Position numbers and translations under genes: made by a program. A stretch of DNA of 5,751 nucleotides from Nitrososphaerota archaeon (GTDB lineage: Archaea; Thermoproteota; Nitrososphaeria; Nitrososphaerales; Nitrosopumilaceae): contig JAGWGS010000089.1 in the NCBI GenBank assembly GCA_028867235.1, positions 1-5,751 of the forward strand, in the 5' to 3' direction. This document shows, one piece after another, positions 5,355-5,751 of this stretch (position 1 is the first letter of the stretch; each line of letters opens with the position of its first letter). The notes below the pieces were generated by a model that was not told the origin of the DNA, ran no database searches, and saw only the letters and a program-made list of their open reading frames with translations.

Positions 5355-5672
5355 TTAATTCGTCTCTGTTTCTAGTTCTTTTGTTATTGCTTTAAGATTA
5401 GTATCGCTTAGAGCTTTGAGCGATATTGCCGAAATTCGGAATTGTGTTCCACATAATCTTCCAAGTTCTACAGAAGATCCATTATAATTAAGGGTTGGAA
5501 CTTTGGAGCTTTTTGCAGCTTCTTGTATTTTTTCAAGTGTTTGTTGTTGTATTGATGTAGACAAGACAATTGCTTTGGAACTTTTTATTGTACTGATTGC
5601 CTCTTTTGTACCAAAGGCATACTTGCCATCATCTATTGCATCTTTTATTATTTTTTCTAATAGTTTAGCCAT
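5355..5672 (-). CDS. rpl30e: Large ribosomal subunit protein eL30
   Basis: Protein of 105 residues of the L7Ae/L30e RNA-binding superfamily, a 50S component found in archaea and eukaryotes. The fold signature is visible: GKYAFGTKEAISTIKSSKAIVLST (16-39), whose GTKE turn binds RNA kink-turns in this superfamily; a central helix (about 43-54); VPTLNYNGSSVELGRLCG (58-75), matching the conserved segment before the last helix and strand; and ISAISL (80-85). The length is normal for eL30. ATG at 5672 lies inside the end of rpoA2, overlapping it by 8 nt (5665-5672), which supports translational coupling. Its place directly after RNA polymerase subunit A'' is the conserved archaeal order, and this helps separate it from L7Ae itself, which usually lies elsewhere. 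Confidence 0.94.
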   Translation of the reverse strand: MAKLLEKIIKDAIDDGKYAFGTKEAISTIKSSKAIVLSTSIQQQTLEKIQEAAKSSKVPTLNYNGSSVELGRLCGTQFRISAISLKALSDTNLKAITKELETETN

Positions 5673-5751
5673 CTTGAACCACTTTCATGTATAGATCAAC
5701 AGTTCCTGTACCAATTGGAATATTTGCACCCACTATAACATTTTCTGTTAC
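5665..5751 (-). CDS. rpoA2: DNA-directed RNA polymerase subunit A'' (Rpo1C), C-terminal end only
   Basis: Only the last 28 codons and the TAA stop (5665-5667) fall inside the window; the gene continues beyond the right edge. Reading the minus strand from 5751 in frame gives VTENVIVGANIPIGTGTVDL followed by YMKVVQDG. The ENVIVG...IPIGTGTVDLYM ending matches the conserved C-terminus of archaeal subunit A'', the C-terminal part of the split largest polymerase subunit that contributes to the jaw/clamp region. Identity is reinforced by eL30 and NusA following immediately. The stop codon lies 8 nt into the region shared with the eL30 start. Confidence 0.9.
   Translation of the reverse strand, partial: VTENVIVGANIPIGTGTVDLYMKVVQDG

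Noticed and set aside
1..5751. Mobile element, CRISPR array, toxin-antitoxin or defence system
   Set aside because: No repeats with spacers, transposase or integrase motifs, inverted repeats or defence domains are seen; the genes are mostly core housekeeping functions.

Overview
The window looks like a housekeeping segment of an AT-rich archaeal chromosome, most likely a Nitrososphaeria (Thaumarchaeota; Nitrosopumilus-like) genome. Grounds: the gene order RNA polymerase A'' - eL30 - NusA-like - uS12 - uS7 is the archaeal arrangement; the ribosomal proteins are of the archaeal/eukaryotic type; the tRNA gene carries apparent bulge-helix-bulge introns; and TATA-like promoters sit close to start codons. 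The genus assignment is inference from familiarity and base composition.

Layout. The left part (1-2543, + strand) holds the C-terminal half of an archaeal-type leucyl-tRNA synthetase, cut by the window edge, followed by a FAD-dependent oxidoreductase of the geranylgeranyl reductase family with a TTG start. Convergent to it, with a 10-bp gap, is a CxxxxCxxCC protein of the YkgJ family (minus strand). A small unrecognised protein of 106 residues diverges from the YkgJ gene. It is followed 31 bp later by a tRNA-Gln(CTG) gene that appears to carry two 15-nt introns, one at the canonical 37/38 site and one at the end of the D-loop.

The right part (3774-5751, minus strand) is the end of the RNA polymerase/ribosomal protein operon. 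In transcription order it reads rpoA2 (only the last 28 codons are present), eL30, the two-KH-domain NusA-like factor, uS12 and uS7. rpoA2 and the eL30 gene overlap by 8 nt. uS12 and uS7 each start 5 nt after the previous stop, with GGAG Shine-Dalgarno motifs lying in the preceding cistron's last codons. The operon ends against the convergent tRNA gene, and a 26-bp T/A-rich spacer probably terminates both.

There is no mobile element, CRISPR array or defence cassette, and no non-coding stretch over 300 bases other than the tRNA region, which is explained. The most notable item is the doubly interrupted tRNA-Gln gene. I do not see a new biological system here.
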